Source of the DNA: a virus
IMG/VR virus record: IMGVR_UViG_3300020478_000023
Coordinates: 1 to 38,445 of that record
Direction: 5' to 3' (one strand)
DNA: 38,445 nucleotides
The notes beneath the pieces are model-generated. The model did no database searches. It worked only from the letters and a program-made list of their open reading frames with translations, and was not told the origin of the DNA. The position numbers and the translations under genes were made by a program. This document shows, piece by piece, positions 37,404 through 38,445 of this stretch. How positions within the stretch are numbered: position 1 is the first letter of the stretch; every line of letters starts with the position of its first letter.

Positions 37404-38445
37404 TAGCTAAAATCCTGTCCAACAGTTGCACCATACCATGTTGATCCTCCATCGTATGTTGTAAAACTTAATATATCTACTTTATCCGCTCCAGTAGTAA
37501 TATCTGGTCCTGATCCTCCTGCCCAATCTATATTAGTTCCATTACTGACAATAGTAGACCAAACAAAATTCCGTGTGGTTGTTGTAGAACCTTGCACTAT
37601 TTTCATTACAAAGTTTGAAACCATGCTTGAGGTAGCATCTGGATTTGATATTGTAAATGTAACACAATTCCCTGTCAGTCCTTCTAAGTCTACTTCAAAA
37701 AAGTTTCCTGTTGATAAATCTACTGTTACTACTGTAGTACCTACTGTTGAAGTACCAATCTTTTCTGTAACTCCTTTGTCAAATGCAATATGACCATTTG
37801 TAGTGGTTGTAGTAATGACCTTATCTTTAACATCCAGATTACCACCAAGTTCAGGAGCAGTATCAGTACTTAGAATTGTAACATCAGAAACAGCAGCAAA
37901 AGAAGTACCATTCCATATTTTTAAGACATTTGCAGTAGAATCATATACTAAATCTCCTTCTGCGATTGGGTTTCCACCACCATCTTGTGTAGGAGTAGTA
38001 GCAAAATCATGTATTTGATATAAATCTGCAAAATTATCAACATCGGTAATATTATTTGCAACTGTAGTTACTTTATCATCTATATCTCCAACTAGTTTTA
38101 AATAACCAGATGAAGGATCTGCCATAGTAGTTGTTCCTAATAATGCAAGATGACCAGTAGATGCGGTAGACATTGCAGGAGTACCAAGTCTTCCAACTTC
38201 ATCATCTAATCCTGCTACTGTTGATACATCTGCTCCATTAGTCCCAATGTTAGCAACAGTGGTTACATCTGCACCATTAGTACCAAGTGCCGCGACATCA
38301 CTTACATCTGAATCTATAGCACCAACTTTCGTCACATCTGCTTCTATATCAGAAACTTTTTTAAGATACCCAGTTGATGGATCTGCCATATCAGTAGTAC
38401 CAAGTATTGCTAAATCTGCAACAGCAGCAGCAGTACCTAATCTTC
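37403..38445 (-). CDS. Tail fibre protein, C-terminal part (cut by window edge)
   Basis: The frame is open from 38445, well before the first ATG at 38389, so the true start is outside. At least 347 residues are visible. The N-terminal part is repetitive (ADVTTVANIGTNGADVSTVAGLDDEVG), a fibre repeat type with VxxVA units. The final 180 residues carry a beta-rich region (DGGGNPIAEGDLVYDSTANV; TDTAPELGGNLDVKDKVI), common at fibre ends. It is followed at once by the gp38-like adhesin (start overlaps stop at 37403). Together they are likely the receptor-binding apparatus. Confidence 0.75.
   Translation of the reverse strand, partial: RLGTAAAVADLAILGTTDMADPSTGYLKKVSDIEADVTKVGAIDSDVSDVAALGTNGADVTTVANIGTNGADVSTVAGLDDEVGRLGTPAMSTASTGHLALLGTTTMADPSSGYLKLVGDIDDKVTTVANNITDVDNFADLYQIHDFATTPTQDGGGNPIAEGDLVYDSTANVLKIWNGTSFAAVSDVTILSTDTAPELGGNLDVKDKVITTTTTNGHIAFDKGVTEKIGTSTVGTTVVTVDLSTGNFFEVDLEGLTGNCVTFTISNPDATSSMVSNFVMKIVQGSTTTTRNFVWSTIVSNGTNIDWAGGSGPDITTGADKVDILSFTTYDGGSTWYGATVGQDFS
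38126..38389 (-). repeat. 88-aa repeat unit in the tail fibre
   Basis: MADPSTGYLKKVSDI starts at 38389 and MADPSSGYLKLVGDI at 38125, 264 nt later. Upstream of the first, RLGTAAAVADLAILGTTD matches the text before the second (RLGTPAMSTASTGHLALLGTTT). At least one full unit and parts of two others are present, showing duplication in the fibre shaft. Confidence 0.7.

Noticed and set aside
1-38445. CRISPR array, insertion sequence, integrase or attachment site
   Set aside because: No regularly spaced direct repeats, transposase motifs or integrase motifs were seen. Direct repeats found are protein-level fibre repeats and the short TGTCCATAG sites.

Overview
The window is most of the genome of a tailed dsDNA phage with a T7-like (podovirus) virion. 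The evidence is a head-tail connector portal, scaffold and coat, T7 gp11- and gp12-like tail tube genes, and a set of internal virion proteins, together with a lambda-Red-like replication and recombination module. The DNA is AT-rich by eye. No integrase, no DNA polymerase and no phage RNA polymerase are visible, so transcription should use the host enzyme; good sigma70-type promoters are present. The host cannot be named. A lipoprotein and membrane/coiled-coil proteins in the lysis cassette fit a Gram-negative host. Both ends cut through genes: a leftward virion gene at 1-415 and a leftward tail-fibre gene at 37403-38445. The window is therefore a piece, or an arbitrarily opened form, of a circularly permuted or larger genome.

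Layout. (1) 1-22761, leftward: the late operon. Reading from 22761 down it runs small terminase-like gene, several basic unknown genes (102, 169, 425 and 983 aa), large terminase, two unknown genes, portal, scaffold, coat, decoration-like protein, a long stem followed by a T-run, tail tube A, tail tube B, and internal virion proteins. (2) 22762-23394: a 633-bp divergent control region with a leftward promoter, G-tracts, a rightward promoter overlapped by a palindrome, and a very AT-rich leader. (3) 23395-33765, rightward: the early operon, with many small unknown genes, a DUF932-like gene, a small HTH gene, YqaJ exonuclease, a RecT-like annealing protein, replisome-organiser and helicase-loader-like genes, an XRE-sigma region 4 fusion, RusA, SSB and small unknowns. 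(4) 33762-38445, leftward: tail fibre, glycine-rich gp38-like adhesin, small genes, holin-like protein, lipoprotein, TM/coiled-coil proteins and an M15 peptidase. Regions 1 and 4 probably form one late transcript that wraps around the map and meets the early operon at 33765.

The most unusual content is non-coding. Nearly every long gap in the early operon holds a strong stem. Three gaps (24706-24773, 25062-25140, 27340-27425) hold the same element: a closing stem whose sequence differs between copies but stays paired, around a conserved core (TGG-TGAGG ... GAGG ... TAG-CCA). This pattern of covariation suggests an RNA family I do not recognise. A further 300 nt at 27034-27334 is a string of hairpins. 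Other points of note are nested inverted repeats of TGTCCATAG after the SSB gene, a T7 Tphi-like stem after the head genes, the XRE-sigma4 fusion, the polyglycine adhesin next to the tail fibre, and several tiny genes (27, 36, 56, 58 and 59 aa).
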